Positions 54,787-62,887 are shown, numbered from the stretch's first letter. The stretch is DNA of 64,000 nt from Martelella sp. HB161492 (GCF_013184775.1 NZ_JAATVV010000005.1:332478-396477); one strand, 5' to 3'. A program made the numbers and translations. Notes: a model not told the origin generated them from the sequence alone.

Positions 54787-55583
54787 CAGCGATCACCCTG
54801 CAGCAGAAACGGCGGATGATAGGCGGCGGTCTCGTCCAGCAGACGGGCGAAACGCTCAGTCGCATGCTCCGCAAGCGCGCGACCTGCCTCAGCGGTTGCG
54901 CCCGCAGCATCGCCGGCGACGCCATCGTCTGTCAGATCCTCGGCGATCCAGCCAGCACCCACCGGGCCGACAAGCCTCAAAACCTCATAGGCTTCGGCGA
55001 CATCTGCCGATGCTGGCCGAAAATTGCGGGCCTTGTCCAAGGCGACGAGGTCGGGACGGAAATGCAGCATGGCAGCGGTTTCGACGAAGCCACCGTGAAT
55101 GCCACTGGTGCGTTCTTCGGCGCTGACAAGGCCATCGGGAAAACCCATCCCCATCCAGCCGGCGGCGACACAGAACAGCTTTTCCTCATTGCGCAGCCGT
55201 CGCGCGGCGATTTGCAGCACAGGCACATTGCCGCCATGGGCATTGAGAAAGACGAGCTTCGAAAAACCGGCCCGTGCCACGCTGCGGCCGATCTGGACGA
55301 TCGTGGCCTCCAGTGTGGAAGCATCCAGCGTCAGCGTTCCGGGGAAGGAAAGATGCTCATCCGATTTGGCGTAGGTGACGGTTGGCAGGATGTAGACATC
55401 GGCATTGCGGACCTTGGCGGCAGCGCCGCCGGCCATCGCCTCGGCCAGCAGACTGTCAGTGTTGAGCGGCAGATGCGGACCATGCTGCTCGGTTGCCCCG
55501 ACCGGCAGAAGCGCAATCGCCCTTTCCGGGTTAATCGCGGAAAAATCTGTGGTTTTGAGTTGAGACCAGATAAAAAATGACAT
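54786..55583 (-). CDS. Creatininase-family amidohydrolase
   Basis: 265-residue protein of the creatininase/FAPy-formamide hydrolase family. Metal ligands Glu32, His34 and Asp43 lie in GATEQHGPHLPLNTD, a further histidine in VFLNAHGGN and Glu in GIHGGFVET. The family opens cyclic amides (creatinine) or cleaves formamides. ATG 55583 is preferred; the frame extends to 55667 through the operator. First gene of the eight-gene operon, divergent from IclR. An ArfB-like formamide hydrolase role would deliver formate, which suits the terminal folD. Confidence 0.87.
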   Translation of the reverse strand: MSFFIWSQLKTTDFSAINPERAIALLPVGATEQHGPHLPLNTDSLLAEAMAGGAAAKVRNADVYILPTVTYAKSDEHLSFPGTLTLDASTLEATIVQIGRSVARAGFSKLVFLNAHGGNVPVLQIAARRLRNEEKLFCVAAGWMGMGFPDGLVSAEERTSGIHGGFVETAAMLHFRPDLVALDKARNFRPASADVAEAYEVLRLVGPVGAGWIAEDLTDDGVAGDAAGATAEAGRALAEHATERFARLLDETAAYHPPFLLQGDR

Positions 55584-55587
55584 ATGT

Positions 55588-55611
55588 GTTCGCTTATCGA
55601 TCAAATGTTCG
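55588..55611. promoter_or_regulatory. IclR operator module, site 1 (operon/iclR divergent gap)
   Basis: Contains GTTCGCTTATCGATC at 55588-55602 overlapping CGATCAAATGTTCG at 55598-55611. The same two elements occur in site 2 at 57345-57368, in the other order. The 15-bp GTTCG-N5-CGA(A/T)C dyad is the size of IclR-family operators. It lies directly before the creatininase-family gene and upstream of iclR. Confidence 0.7.
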
Positions 55612-55702
55612 TAAAATAGTAATCCAGTTCTGACACTGGTCAAGTGGCTTCGCCGGGTAGACCGCATTTTCTCCCGCGAGATCCGAAAACAGGGGACACG
55701 AC

Positions 55703-56467
55703 ATGCAACTCGATGAAAACGACAAGGAAGTGTCGCTGACCTTTGCCAAGGGGCTGGCTGTGATCCGCGCCTTTGACGGCCGTGACCGCGCCATCACGAT
55801 CTCCGAGATCGCCGAAAAGGTGAAGCTGAACCGGGCCGTGGCCCGCCGGCTGGTGCGCACGCTGGAGCAGCTGGGCTATTTGAGCGCCGATCGCGGCCGC
55901 TACGAGCTTACCCCACATATTCTCACGCTCAGTCAGGGCTTTATCGAGGGACGCGGCATAGCCCAGATTGTTCAGCCAATCCTGCGCAATGCTACTGAAG
56001 CGATTGGCGAAGCGGTGTCCTTTGCGATGCGCGATGGTAATGAGGCCGTCTATGTCGCCCATTCGGTGGTACCGTCGAAATTTACGCTCAACCGGATTTC
56101 AGTTGGCAGCCGGGCGCCGCTTCTGCCCACGGCAATTGGTCGCGCCATTCTCGCATTCCTGTCGGACGAGGAGCGTGATGCCGCACTCGCGGCCTGCGAT
56201 CACGCGACCTATACGCAACGCACCGAAACCGATAATGACCGCCTGCGCGGGATCCTCGATGCAGTCCGCGACGTCGGCTATTCTTGGACCGAGGGGGAAT
56301 ATGTCGACCGGGTCTGTTCGCTCGCTGTACCGGTGCTGAGCGGCACAGCAGGCGTGGTCGGCTCGGTTTCGATCATCCACGAGCCCGGCCAGTATGACCC
56401 GTTGGCGCGCATGACCATCGTCGGCCACCTGAAGCGTTGTGCCGACAATATCGGATCGACCTTCTGA
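55703..56467 (+). CDS. IclR-family transcriptional regulator
   Basis: 254-residue regulator with an N-terminal winged helix (LTFAKGLAVIRAFDGRDRAITISEIAEKVKLNRAVARRLV in part, then LEQLGYLSADRGRYELTPHILTLSQGF). The C-terminal IclR effector domain includes GEAVSFAMRDGNEAVYVAH and VCSLAVPVLSGTAGVVGSVSIIHEP. AGGGGAC precedes ATG 55703. It is divergent from the eight-gene operon, coupled to the downstream folD-like gene, and two matching operator modules flank its locus. Confidence 0.93.
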   Translation: MQLDENDKEVSLTFAKGLAVIRAFDGRDRAITISEIAEKVKLNRAVARRLVRTLEQLGYLSADRGRYELTPHILTLSQGFIEGRGIAQIVQPILRNATEAIGEAVSFAMRDGNEAVYVAHSVVPSKFTLNRISVGSRAPLLPTAIGRAILAFLSDEERDAALAACDHATYTQRTETDNDRLRGILDAVRDVGYSWTEGEYVDRVCSLAVPVLSGTAGVVGSVSIIHEPGQYDPLARMTIVGHLKRCADNIGSTF

Positions 56468-57318
56468 TGACGGCGATCTTTCGCGCCGGAACGCTGGCTG
56501 CCGACCGCATCGCCGCAACCCGGGACAGCCTTTCCGGAAACCGGATCGCGCCCCGGGCAGCGATCCTGCTAGATGCCCGTGATGCCGGCATGCAGGCTTA
56601 TGGCAAAAGGCTGTCAGCCTTTGCCGAGGACACCGGCATCACGCTTTTGTTTCAACAATGGGGCAGCACACCGGAAGCCTGCTGCCGCCAGGTTAGCGCC
56701 CTTTCAGAGGATCCGACACTTGATGCGATCATACCGCTCTATCCGCTGCCTGTCGGCCTTTCGTCTGAGACCGTTGCCGCATTGATCGGTGCTGATCGCG
56801 ACGTTGACGGGCTGCATCCTGATAATGCCGGTCGGCTGGCGCTGGGCTATCGCGGTCGCTTTCCGGCAACGGCCACGGCAGTGACCGCCATCGCCGAACA
56901 TCTGGCCGGGCCGCTTTTCGGCCGCCATGTGGTCCTGGTCGGCGCCTCGCGGGTCGTCGGCCGGCCGGCCGCACAGATGCTGCTTGAACGCGAGGCAACC
57001 GTTACTCTGACACATGTCGCAACTCGCGATCTTGCCGCCCACACCCGTACGGCCGAGATCATCGTCACGGCTGCCGGCCGGCCGAAGCTGATCGGCGCAA
57101 AGGACATCGCCGATGGCGCAATCTTGATTGATGTCTCGATCAATCGCGGCCCCGAGGGGCTTGTCGGCGATGTTGATCTTGCTGGGGTCAGCGGTAAGGC
57201 GGCCATCGTCACCCATGTTCCGGATGGGGTCGGTCCGCTGACCACCGCCTGCCTGATGGCGAATATTGCCGATGCTGCATTGCAGCGGCGCGATCGACGG
57301 AAAGACTTGTCAAGCTGA
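56467..57318 (+). CDS. FolD-like protein lacking cyclohydrolase catalytic residues
   Basis: 283-residue FolD homologue. The NAD(P) domain is well kept (GASRVVGRPAAQMLL, then TAAGRPKLIGAKDI) and so is RDVDGLHPDNAG. However, the catalytic lysine is Leu49 (AYGKRLSAFAED aligned to AYIARKHADC of the intact copy). The glutamine of VQLPLP is Leu91 (PLYPLP). A lysine is displaced to position 47. It may retain only dehydrogenase activity, be regulatory, or act on another folate or pterin. ATG overlaps the iclR stop by one base. Confidence 0.8.
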   Translation: MTAIFRAGTLAADRIAATRDSLSGNRIAPRAAILLDARDAGMQAYGKRLSAFAEDTGITLLFQQWGSTPEACCRQVSALSEDPTLDAIIPLYPLPVGLSSETVAALIGADRDVDGLHPDNAGRLALGYRGRFPATATAVTAIAEHLAGPLFGRHVVLVGASRVVGRPAAQMLLEREATVTLTHVATRDLAAHTRTAEIIVTAAGRPKLIGAKDIADGAILIDVSINRGPEGLVGDVDLAGVSGKAAIVTHVPDGVGPLTTACLMANIADAALQRRDRRKDLSS

Positions 57319-57344
57319 CAAAAATCAGGTTGAATTTCTTTATT

Positions 57345-57368
57345 CGATCAAATGTTCGCTTAACGAAC
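57345..57368. promoter_or_regulatory. IclR operator module, site 2 (before SnoaL-like gene)
   Basis: CGATCAAATGTTCG at 57345-57358 is an exact 14-base copy of the element in site 1 and overlaps the perfect dyad GTTCG-CTTAA-CGAAC at 57354-57368. It lies 18 bases before the SnoaL-like gene start, so that gene is probably in the same IclR regulon. Confidence 0.7.
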
Positions 57369-57386
57369 AAACGAGGGGACAACAGC

Positions 57387-58010
57387 ATGAACGTCATTTT
57401 CCGCCGCATGCTTGGCGTGGTCAGCGTTGCCGCTGGCCTTTATGCCGGCAATGCCAGTGCCGACGAGATCCGCCCGGGCGTGACCTTCGCCGGCACAGTT
57501 TCAACGGATCCCGAACGCGCCGCGATGGAGGGTCTCATCCTCGATCTTGCTTCGTCCTGGGCATCCTGCGACAAGGCGCTCATGGACAATGCCGTCGCCG
57601 ATGACGTGGCTTTCTCCTATCCAACCACGAGCTATACCGGCAAGGACAAGATGCTGGCAGACCTTGCCGCTTTCTGCGATGCAGCCAAGGACACCTCCAT
57701 CTACCTTCCGGCTGATGCGTTTTTCGTCGACACCGAGACGGGGCGGATCGCCGCCGAACTGCAGTTCCGCACCTTTCAGCGCGGCAACCGTCAGGTGGTC
57801 AACGATGTCTGGGTCGCCCATGTTGCCGATGGCAAGATCACGGTCATCAAGGAATATCTCGATGGCCGGGTGAAGGATCTGCAGGCACTTGGCGTGCTGC
57901 AACTGGAAGAGGACCCCGAAACGCTGACGCCCTGGCCGGCGCGGACAGAGAAATGGGCGTCCTGCTTTCCTATCGTCAAGGCAGCTCCGGTTAACGAATG
58001 TAACGGCTAG
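57387..58010 (+). CDS. Secreted SnoaL/NTF2-like protein
   Basis: 207-residue protein with a signal peptide (FRRMLGVVSVAAGLYAGNASA, cut before DEIRPG, in part). The mature part is a cone-shaped NTF2/SnoaL-like domain: LILDLASSWASCDKALMDNAVADDVAFSYP (in part), YTGKDKMLADLAAFC, VNDVWVAHVADGKITVIKEYLDGRVKDLQALG (in part). Such domains bind or isomerise small molecules; a periplasmic location is notable. Four cysteines could form disulfides. GAGGGGA precedes ATG 57387 and an IclR site lies upstream. Confidence 0.75.
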   Translation: MNVIFRRMLGVVSVAAGLYAGNASADEIRPGVTFAGTVSTDPERAAMEGLILDLASSWASCDKALMDNAVADDVAFSYPTTSYTGKDKMLADLAAFCDAAKDTSIYLPADAFFVDTETGRIAAELQFRTFQRGNRQVVNDVWVAHVADGKITVIKEYLDGRVKDLQALGVLQLEEDPETLTPWPARTEKWASCFPIVKAAPVNECNG

Positions 58011-58062
58011 AACATTGGGCGGTTCAGATTGACCGCGTGATGACCCAGCCCCTTTTCCTGAG

Positions 58063-58104
58063 GGACAAGAAGGGATAAGTCCGAAAGGCCTTTCTTCTTG
58101 TTCC
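58063..58104 (+). other. Inverted repeat upstream of the aminotransferase
   Basis: GGACAAGAAG pairs with CTTCTTGTTCC (one bulge) across about 20 bases that contain a further GAAAGGCCTTTC palindrome. It ends immediately before the aminotransferase ribosome site, so it could terminate the SnoaL-like transcript or limit translation of the next gene. Confidence 0.4.
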
Positions 58105-58115
58105 CGGAAAATCCC

Positions 58116-59294
58116 ATGCCGCCGAAACCGCAGCTGAACCCATTCGTTGAAACCATGGATGCGCCGCCGATCCCGGCGGTGCGTCAGGCGCTTACAGCCT
58201 ATGATGGCCGCCACGGTCCGGTTCTCGATCTCTGCCAGGCCGTGCCCGGCTATGCACCGCATGGCGATCTGCTGGTCGCCCTTGCTAGAACGGCGGGCGA
58301 CGCAGCCCTTGCGGGCTACGGCGATATTCAGGGGGAACGCGTGCTGCGCGATGCGCTGGCCGCTGATATCAATAGCGTTTATGGCGGTGATGTTGCCGCG
58401 GCCGATTTGCAGATCACTGCTGGCGGCAATCAGGCCTTCTTCGTCATGGCGCTTGCGCTGGCGCAGCCCGGCGATGAAGTCATCCTGATCGGCCCGCATT
58501 ATTTCAACCACGACATGACCCTGCGCATGCTTGGCATCACTGTCCGCGTCGTTGATGGTGATCCTGAAGCCGGCTTTCTCCCCGACATGGCGGCGATCGA
58601 GGCTGCAACGCATGAGAAGACCCGTGCGATTTTCATCGTGACGCCCAACAATCCGAGCGGTGGCATCTATCCGTCAACCCTTATCGATGCTCTATTCGTA
58701 CACTGCGTCAAGGCAGGAATCGTGCTGGTTATCGATGAGACCTACCGCGATTTTCTGCCGGCCGGCAGCGGCCCGCCGCACGGTCTCTTCGCCCATCAGG
58801 ACTGGCGCGACAATTTCGTCCACATCTACAGTTTCTCCAAGGCCTATTGCATTCCCGGTCATCGCGTCGGTGCCATTGCCGCTGGCGGACGGATCATGAC
58901 CGAAATCGCCAAGGTCATGGATAATCTGCAGATCTGTGCACCGCGCCCGGTCCAGCATGCGCTGGTTGGCGCCATTGACGCGCTGAAATCCTGGCGCGAC
59001 GGCAACCGCGATGAAATCGACCGGCGGCGTGTGGCCTTCGAACGGGTGATCGCCGCCAAAGGACACTGGAAGATCGTCTCAATCGGCGCCTATTTTGCCT
59101 ATCTCAGGCATCCCTTTGGCGATGAACATGCCATGGATGTCGCTCGCCGCCTTGCTGGCGACTACGGTGTCCTGGTTCTGCCCGGCAGCTGTTTCGGCGC
59201 CGGGCAGGAAGCCTATATCCGTGCCGCCTTTGCTAATGCGGACGCCGCTATCATCGATAGCCTTTCCCGGCGTCTGCCATCGCAGTGGTCATAG
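58116..59294 (+). CDS. Class I/II PLP-dependent aminotransferase
   Basis: 392-residue fold-type I aminotransferase. YGDIQGERVLRDALA, ITAGGNQAFFVMALALAQPGDEV (in part), VTPNNPSGGIYP, VIDETYRDF and the PLP lysine in YSFSKAYCIPGHRVG are all in the expected order. A TTG at 58098 is in frame but ATG 58116 has a GGAAAA stretch at suitable spacing. It follows the SnoaL-like gene and is probably part of the same catabolic locus, accepting the amino group of a degradation product. Confidence 0.9.
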   Translation: MPPKPQLNPFVETMDAPPIPAVRQALTAYDGRHGPVLDLCQAVPGYAPHGDLLVALARTAGDAALAGYGDIQGERVLRDALAADINSVYGGDVAAADLQITAGGNQAFFVMALALAQPGDEVILIGPHYFNHDMTLRMLGITVRVVDGDPEAGFLPDMAAIEAATHEKTRAIFIVTPNNPSGGIYPSTLIDALFVHCVKAGIVLVIDETYRDFLPAGSGPPHGLFAHQDWRDNFVHIYSFSKAYCIPGHRVGAIAAGGRIMTEIAKVMDNLQICAPRPVQHALVGAIDALKSWRDGNRDEIDRRRVAFERVIAAKGHWKIVSIGAYFAYLRHPFGDEHAMDVARRLAGDYGVLVLPGSCFGAGQEAYIRAAFANADAAIIDSLSRRLPSQWS

Positions 59295-60224
59295 GTGAAC
59301 GTACGAGTAAATAACTCATACTGGCGGCGCGTTTGAGGGTCGAAGGTGTTTGACGACATCGTAAGCACTGCCGCGGCCGCAACTATAGCCTACTTTCTCA
59401 TAAATCAGCCGCACGCTAAAACTGGTCGAGACGGTAATGGTTTCGATCTCAGAGTTCAGGTGAGGTGCAAGCGGCGGGCGTCCAAGCAGCGTGACTCGTA
59501 CGGCGATGTTGGAATTCTCTAGCAATGCCAGACGCAATTTTCTAGACACCGAACGCTTCGAAGCGATCGGGTGAATTGTTTGCGTTGAGCCGCAGCGCGA
59601 AGGAACTGAAATGCGATTGCGGGTAGCTGAGTGCATCTAGACGAATCGTTGTGACGCTTCTGGCGATAGTTGGCTCTGAATGGCTCACTCCCGTCCTAGG
59701 AATGGTCAGGCGCTGTTCTTAGAACGAATTTTGTGAACAAAGCAATAGCACTTCATCAACGCCGCCAGCGGGCGTCTGATCCCCTTTGTCGCAGAAGTTT
59801 TGCAAAATTTCCTCGAAAAGGAAGCCGCGCCAACATACCACTCATAAGTGGCATTTCCTCGACTTAATGCCGGCTCAGATTGCACCGCTGGTAATGCCAG
59901 ACCGCACGCGTAAGGATCTGTGGCGGAAACCGATGCTGATTGGGTTGATGTCGAATGTCTGGCTCGCCGAAATCCGGTTCAAGCGACAATACCACGAACT
60001 TGACTCGGCTCCTCAATGCGGAGCCTCGAAATCTTGGCGACAAGTTTAGCGTCTTCGACCATTCACATTTCTGTTACAAAACGACAAAATTGAATAAATT
60101 TCACGATTGTTGGCAGCCATTGCTAAATTAGGCTATTTACAACTTGCGGTCGGACAGCAACATTACAGAAAATTAATAATAATTAGGGTGCAGATTACGT
60201 TTCTTTGGGGGGGGAGGGGCGATC
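59295..60224. other. Non-coding boundary region before the quorum-sensing island
   Basis: About 930 bases without a supported gene. Frames of 106 codons (minus) and 87 codons (plus) are serine/arginine-rich and lack homology or ribosome sites; they may be decayed remnants. CCACT-CATA-AGTGG at 59838-59851 is a perfect dyad that could be a regulator site. AT content rises sharply after 60050. This marks the change from the GC-rich catabolic DNA to the AT-richer lux genes. Confidence 0.5.
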
Positions 60225-60956
60225 GTGAGCGATTTTGATAAAACGCTTGAGGTCATAGCTCAAATTGACAGATGCCAGACATCCGACAGTCTTATGTTTG
60301 CACTGACTGCTTTTACTTCAAAATTCGGCCTTACCTGTTTGATTGCCGGAACTATGCCTGGAGGACGAGAGACAAGAGAAAATCTGAAAGGTAGATTTCT
60401 TCTTTCAGGCTTCGATCCTGGCTGGCTGGAACGCTATATCAACAAACGCTACATGGAGGTCGACCCAGTTATTGCAAGGATCAAGCGAAGCTCTACGCCG
60501 TTTCTCTGGTCAGAGATACACAACTCTGACTTTTCTCCCGTCGGACCGGTCGGCCGACGTGTCATGGATGAAGCGACCGAATTCCGCTTAAATGAAGGCT
60601 TCGCGGTACCACTTTGGACGACAGATTTTGTAGCAGCCGTTTCGCTTGCCGGCGAGCACGCGGAGCTGTCTCCTTCTGAACGTGGAATGGTAGCGCTAGC
60701 GAGTACTTACTCTGTCACGAAAGCCATGACATTGAATAACATTCGAAACGAGCGCCAAAGGGTAGCGCTATCACCACGAGAGCTGGAATGTCTCAAATGG
60801 GTCGCCGCAGGCAAAACAGAATGGGAAATTGGAATGATCTTGAACATATCGGAACACACAGCTGATCGCCATCTTGCAAGCGTGCACCGAAAACTGGGCG
60901 CTGTTACACGCCCTCAAGCGATCGCAAATGCGTTTAGATTAGGCTACATTACATAA
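60225..60956 (+). CDS. LuxR-family acyl-homoserine-lactone receptor
   Basis: 243-residue quorum-sensing regulator. The N-terminal autoinducer domain keeps the ligand-pocket residues Trp67, Tyr71, Asp80, Pro81 and Trp95 (GWLERYINKRYMEVDPV, FLW). The C-terminal helix-turn-helix is LSPRELECLKWVAAGKTEWEIGMILNISEHTADRHL (in part). GTG start, preceded by a G8-A-G4 tract that includes the ribosome site. It lies 230 bases upstream of luxI in the same direction. Codon and base use are AT-richer than the catabolic genes. Confidence 0.93.
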   Translation: MSDFDKTLEVIAQIDRCQTSDSLMFALTAFTSKFGLTCLIAGTMPGGRETRENLKGRFLLSGFDPGWLERYINKRYMEVDPVIARIKRSSTPFLWSEIHNSDFSPVGPVGRRVMDEATEFRLNEGFAVPLWTTDFVAAVSLAGEHAELSPSERGMVALASTYSVTKAMTLNNIRNERQRVALSPRELECLKWVAAGKTEWEIGMILNISEHTADRHLASVHRKLGAVTRPQAIANAFRLGYIT

Positions 60957-61108
60957 CCCTGCCCCTTTCGCCCAACCGCGCGCAATCAGATACAGCCCGC
61001 TCATGAAAAATTGCCACAAAATCAATATAAATATTCTGAAAATTCATTTTGTAAGTATTAACTTATATTTCTTTCTTTATATCTCATTTCTCTATTAGAT
61101 TCAATTCC

Positions 61109-61118
61109 TGCGATCGCA
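61109..61118. promoter_or_regulatory. TGCGATCGCA palindrome upstream of luxI
   Basis: Perfect 10-bp palindrome in otherwise very AT-rich DNA, 67 bases before the luxI start. It is shorter than a classical 18-20 bp lux box, so it is only a candidate for LuxR binding. Confidence 0.35.
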
Positions 61119-61185
61119 CATTTATATTTAGCATATGGTCCCTCAATTATGTGTCCGTCCAGACATCCAAATGGGGGATTACGAC

Positions 61186-61833
61186 ATGATGTACATCATA
61201 TCTGGGAAAGACACGAACAACTATAAAAGTTTAATGGATCAAGCATTTGAACTGCGTCACAAAGTGTTCATAGACGAACTACGGTGGGATATCGCTGTCG
61301 AAAGTAAAAATATTGAAATGGATCAATTCGACACAGACGATGCTATACATCACCTATCAGTTCGTGATGGCCGTGTTGTCGGCTATCAACGGATGCTTCC
61401 GACGGATAAACCGCATCTTCTGGCTGATATCTTCCCGCAGCTCTGCATGGTCGATTTTCCGAGAGGGCCCGATATCTACGAATTGACGCGCTACTGCGTT
61501 GATCGTTCGCATCGGCAGAGCCGAAGGGAAGTCGGCTCGGTAGGGAGCGAATTGATGGTCGGCTTTATCGAATGGGGATTGGCTTCAGGCATTCGAAAAG
61601 TGATCATCGAATTTGAAACAATTTGGGTTTTACGGGCACTGCAACTTGGCTTCTTCGTGCAGCCCCTTGGGCTCGAAACGCAAATTGGAAATCAAAAAAT
61701 CGTCGCAAGCCTGGTTAACTTTGATGAGGCAACCCTAAAATCCGTTCGACGCTATCGCGGTATTGACGAGCCAGTCGTGCAATTTCTTGGTTCTCTCGCT
61801 GAGACTGGAGGTTTCCATGAAGCAGCGCTCTGA
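61186..61833 (+). CDS. LuxI-family acyl-homoserine-lactone synthase
   Basis: 215-residue autoinducer synthase using S-adenosylmethionine and an acyl donor. All the invariant residues are present: Arg24, Phe28, Trp34, Asp46, Asp49, Arg69, Glu99 and Arg102 (LRHKVFIDELRW, QRMLPTD, YELTRYCV). The start at 61186 has GGGGGA 7 bases upstream; the frame is open to 61135. It overlaps the next small gene by 17 bases and is cotranscribed with a crotonase, suggesting an unsaturated or otherwise unusual acyl chain. Confidence 0.94.
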   Translation: MMYIISGKDTNNYKSLMDQAFELRHKVFIDELRWDIAVESKNIEMDQFDTDDAIHHLSVRDGRVVGYQRMLPTDKPHLLADIFPQLCMVDFPRGPDIYELTRYCVDRSHRQSRREVGSVGSELMVGFIEWGLASGIRKVIIEFETIWVLRALQLGFFVQPLGLETQIGNQKIVASLVNFDEATLKSVRRYRGIDEPVVQFLGSLAETGGFHEAAL

Positions 61834-62032
61834 TTTGAAAGGACATACCGGCAACGAATTAGCCGTCCGGAAAATTGACCAGAGATATCTGGCAGACCTT
61901 CTAGACTTTGCCTTGCAGATCTCAGTGAGGCTGGGACAAGCCGAAACAGCAATGCATGTTTATCGTGCATATGATACTCTTCAGGATATCCCCGTCTGCA
62001 ATGAACATGAGGGGGAAGATCTATGCCATTAA
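61817..62032 (+). CDS. Small conserved-position ORF between luxI and crotonase
   Basis: 71-residue protein beginning MKQRSDLKGHTGNELAVRK. It is predicted mostly helical (RYLADLLDFALQISVRLGQAETAMHVYRAYD in part), acidic at the end, with no signal or membrane segment. GGAG is 6 bases before its ATG. It overlaps luxI by 17 bases and the crotonase by 10 bases in different frames. The tight packing argues for a real coupled gene. No family recognised; possibly an accessory to signal synthesis. Confidence 0.65.
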   Translation: MKQRSDLKGHTGNELAVRKIDQRYLADLLDFALQISVRLGQAETAMHVYRAYDTLQDIPVCNEHEGEDLCH

Positions 62033-62844
62033 CAATCGAGAAAGCGGATGGTTTTTTGGTCGTTGCTTTTCAATGGACGACAACGGAACCGGGATTTCAA
62101 ACAGCCACATTTCAAGAGCTCTCGAATATCCTTGAGGAGGCAAATCGAAGCCCAGAAATCGCCTGTGTGTTATTTACCAGCAGTGGGCGCTCATTCTGTG
62201 ATGGAAGCGACATACGCTCCTTCTTAAACCCGGCTGACCTGGACGAACTAAACCGATCGTCGAGGGTGTATTTTGACGCATTGATCAACTCGCAAATACC
62301 TTTGGTCGCGGCAGTAAACGGGCCTGCCATCGGAATTGGCATGACAATGCTTCTTCATTTTGACGTTGTGCTAGCATCGCCTGCGAGTGAATTCCGATCT
62401 CCTTTCGTAGAATGGGGGTTGGTACCAGAATCTGCTTCAAGCCAGATATTGCCAGAGTTGACCGGGCTCAGAAACGCATTCAGCATTTTTGCTCTGGGGA
62501 AGGCGCTTTCAGCCAAAGATGCCAAGTCCGCCGGAATCGTCTCTGAGATAGTTGACCACGGCGATCTTGAGCAAGAAGCACGTCTTATTGCTACCCGATT
62601 GGCGAAGCTTCCACGTCAATCGTTGAGAAAGACACGATGGCTCCTTCACCAGAAAAACAGCGTGGATGAAAGGGTGGCTCTGGAGAATGAGATCTTTGTT
62701 CAGCTCTTGCATGACGAAGTTACCCAAAAGAGACTTTCGTTACTTGCTCGAGTGATGAAACGAGGCAAGGCGAGCCGTCAGAGCGATCCTCATCGACGCG
62801 AGTTGCTAGAAAATTGCGACGTTTCGTTGTTTCAGTCCGCCTGA
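62023..62844 (+). CDS. Enoyl-CoA hydratase/isomerase family protein (crotonase)
   Basis: 273-residue crotonase-fold enzyme. The oxyanion-hole segments are SGRSFCDGSDIRSF and VNGPAIGIGMTMLLHFDVVLA, and the acidic residue is in FVEWGLVPESASSQILPELTG. The pattern is nearer to enoyl-CoA delta-isomerases than to true hydratases. It is the last gene of the luxI operon. A plausible role is to form or shift a double bond in the acyl chain used by the synthase. GAGGGGGAAG precedes the ATG. Confidence 0.88.
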   Translation: MPLTIEKADGFLVVAFQWTTTEPGFQTATFQELSNILEEANRSPEIACVLFTSSGRSFCDGSDIRSFLNPADLDELNRSSRVYFDALINSQIPLVAAVNGPAIGIGMTMLLHFDVVLASPASEFRSPFVEWGLVPESASSQILPELTGLRNAFSIFALGKALSAKDAKSAGIVSEIVDHGDLEQEARLIATRLAKLPRQSLRKTRWLLHQKNSVDERVALENEIFVQLLHDEVTQKRLSLLARVMKRGKASRQSDPHRRELLENCDVSLFQSA

Positions 62845-62860
62845 AAACTTGTTTTTCATA

Positions 62861-62887
62861 GCGGTGGCGGCAGCGCGCCGCCACCGC
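62861..62887 (+). terminator. Strong GC hairpin after the luxI operon
   Basis: GCGGTGGCGGC and GCCGCCACCGC form a perfect 11-bp stem with a 5-base loop, 17 bases after the crotonase stop. No T tract follows, but position and stability support a terminator. Confidence 0.6.

Noticed and set aside
59316..59636. 106-codon minus-strand frame between the aminotransferase and luxR
   Set aside because: Serine/arginine-rich, no ribosome site, no recognisable family; kept only as possible decayed DNA.
59838..59851. CCACT-CATA-AGTGG dyad as a lux box
   Set aside because: About 375 bases from the luxR start and unlike the usual lux box; noted in the region entry only.
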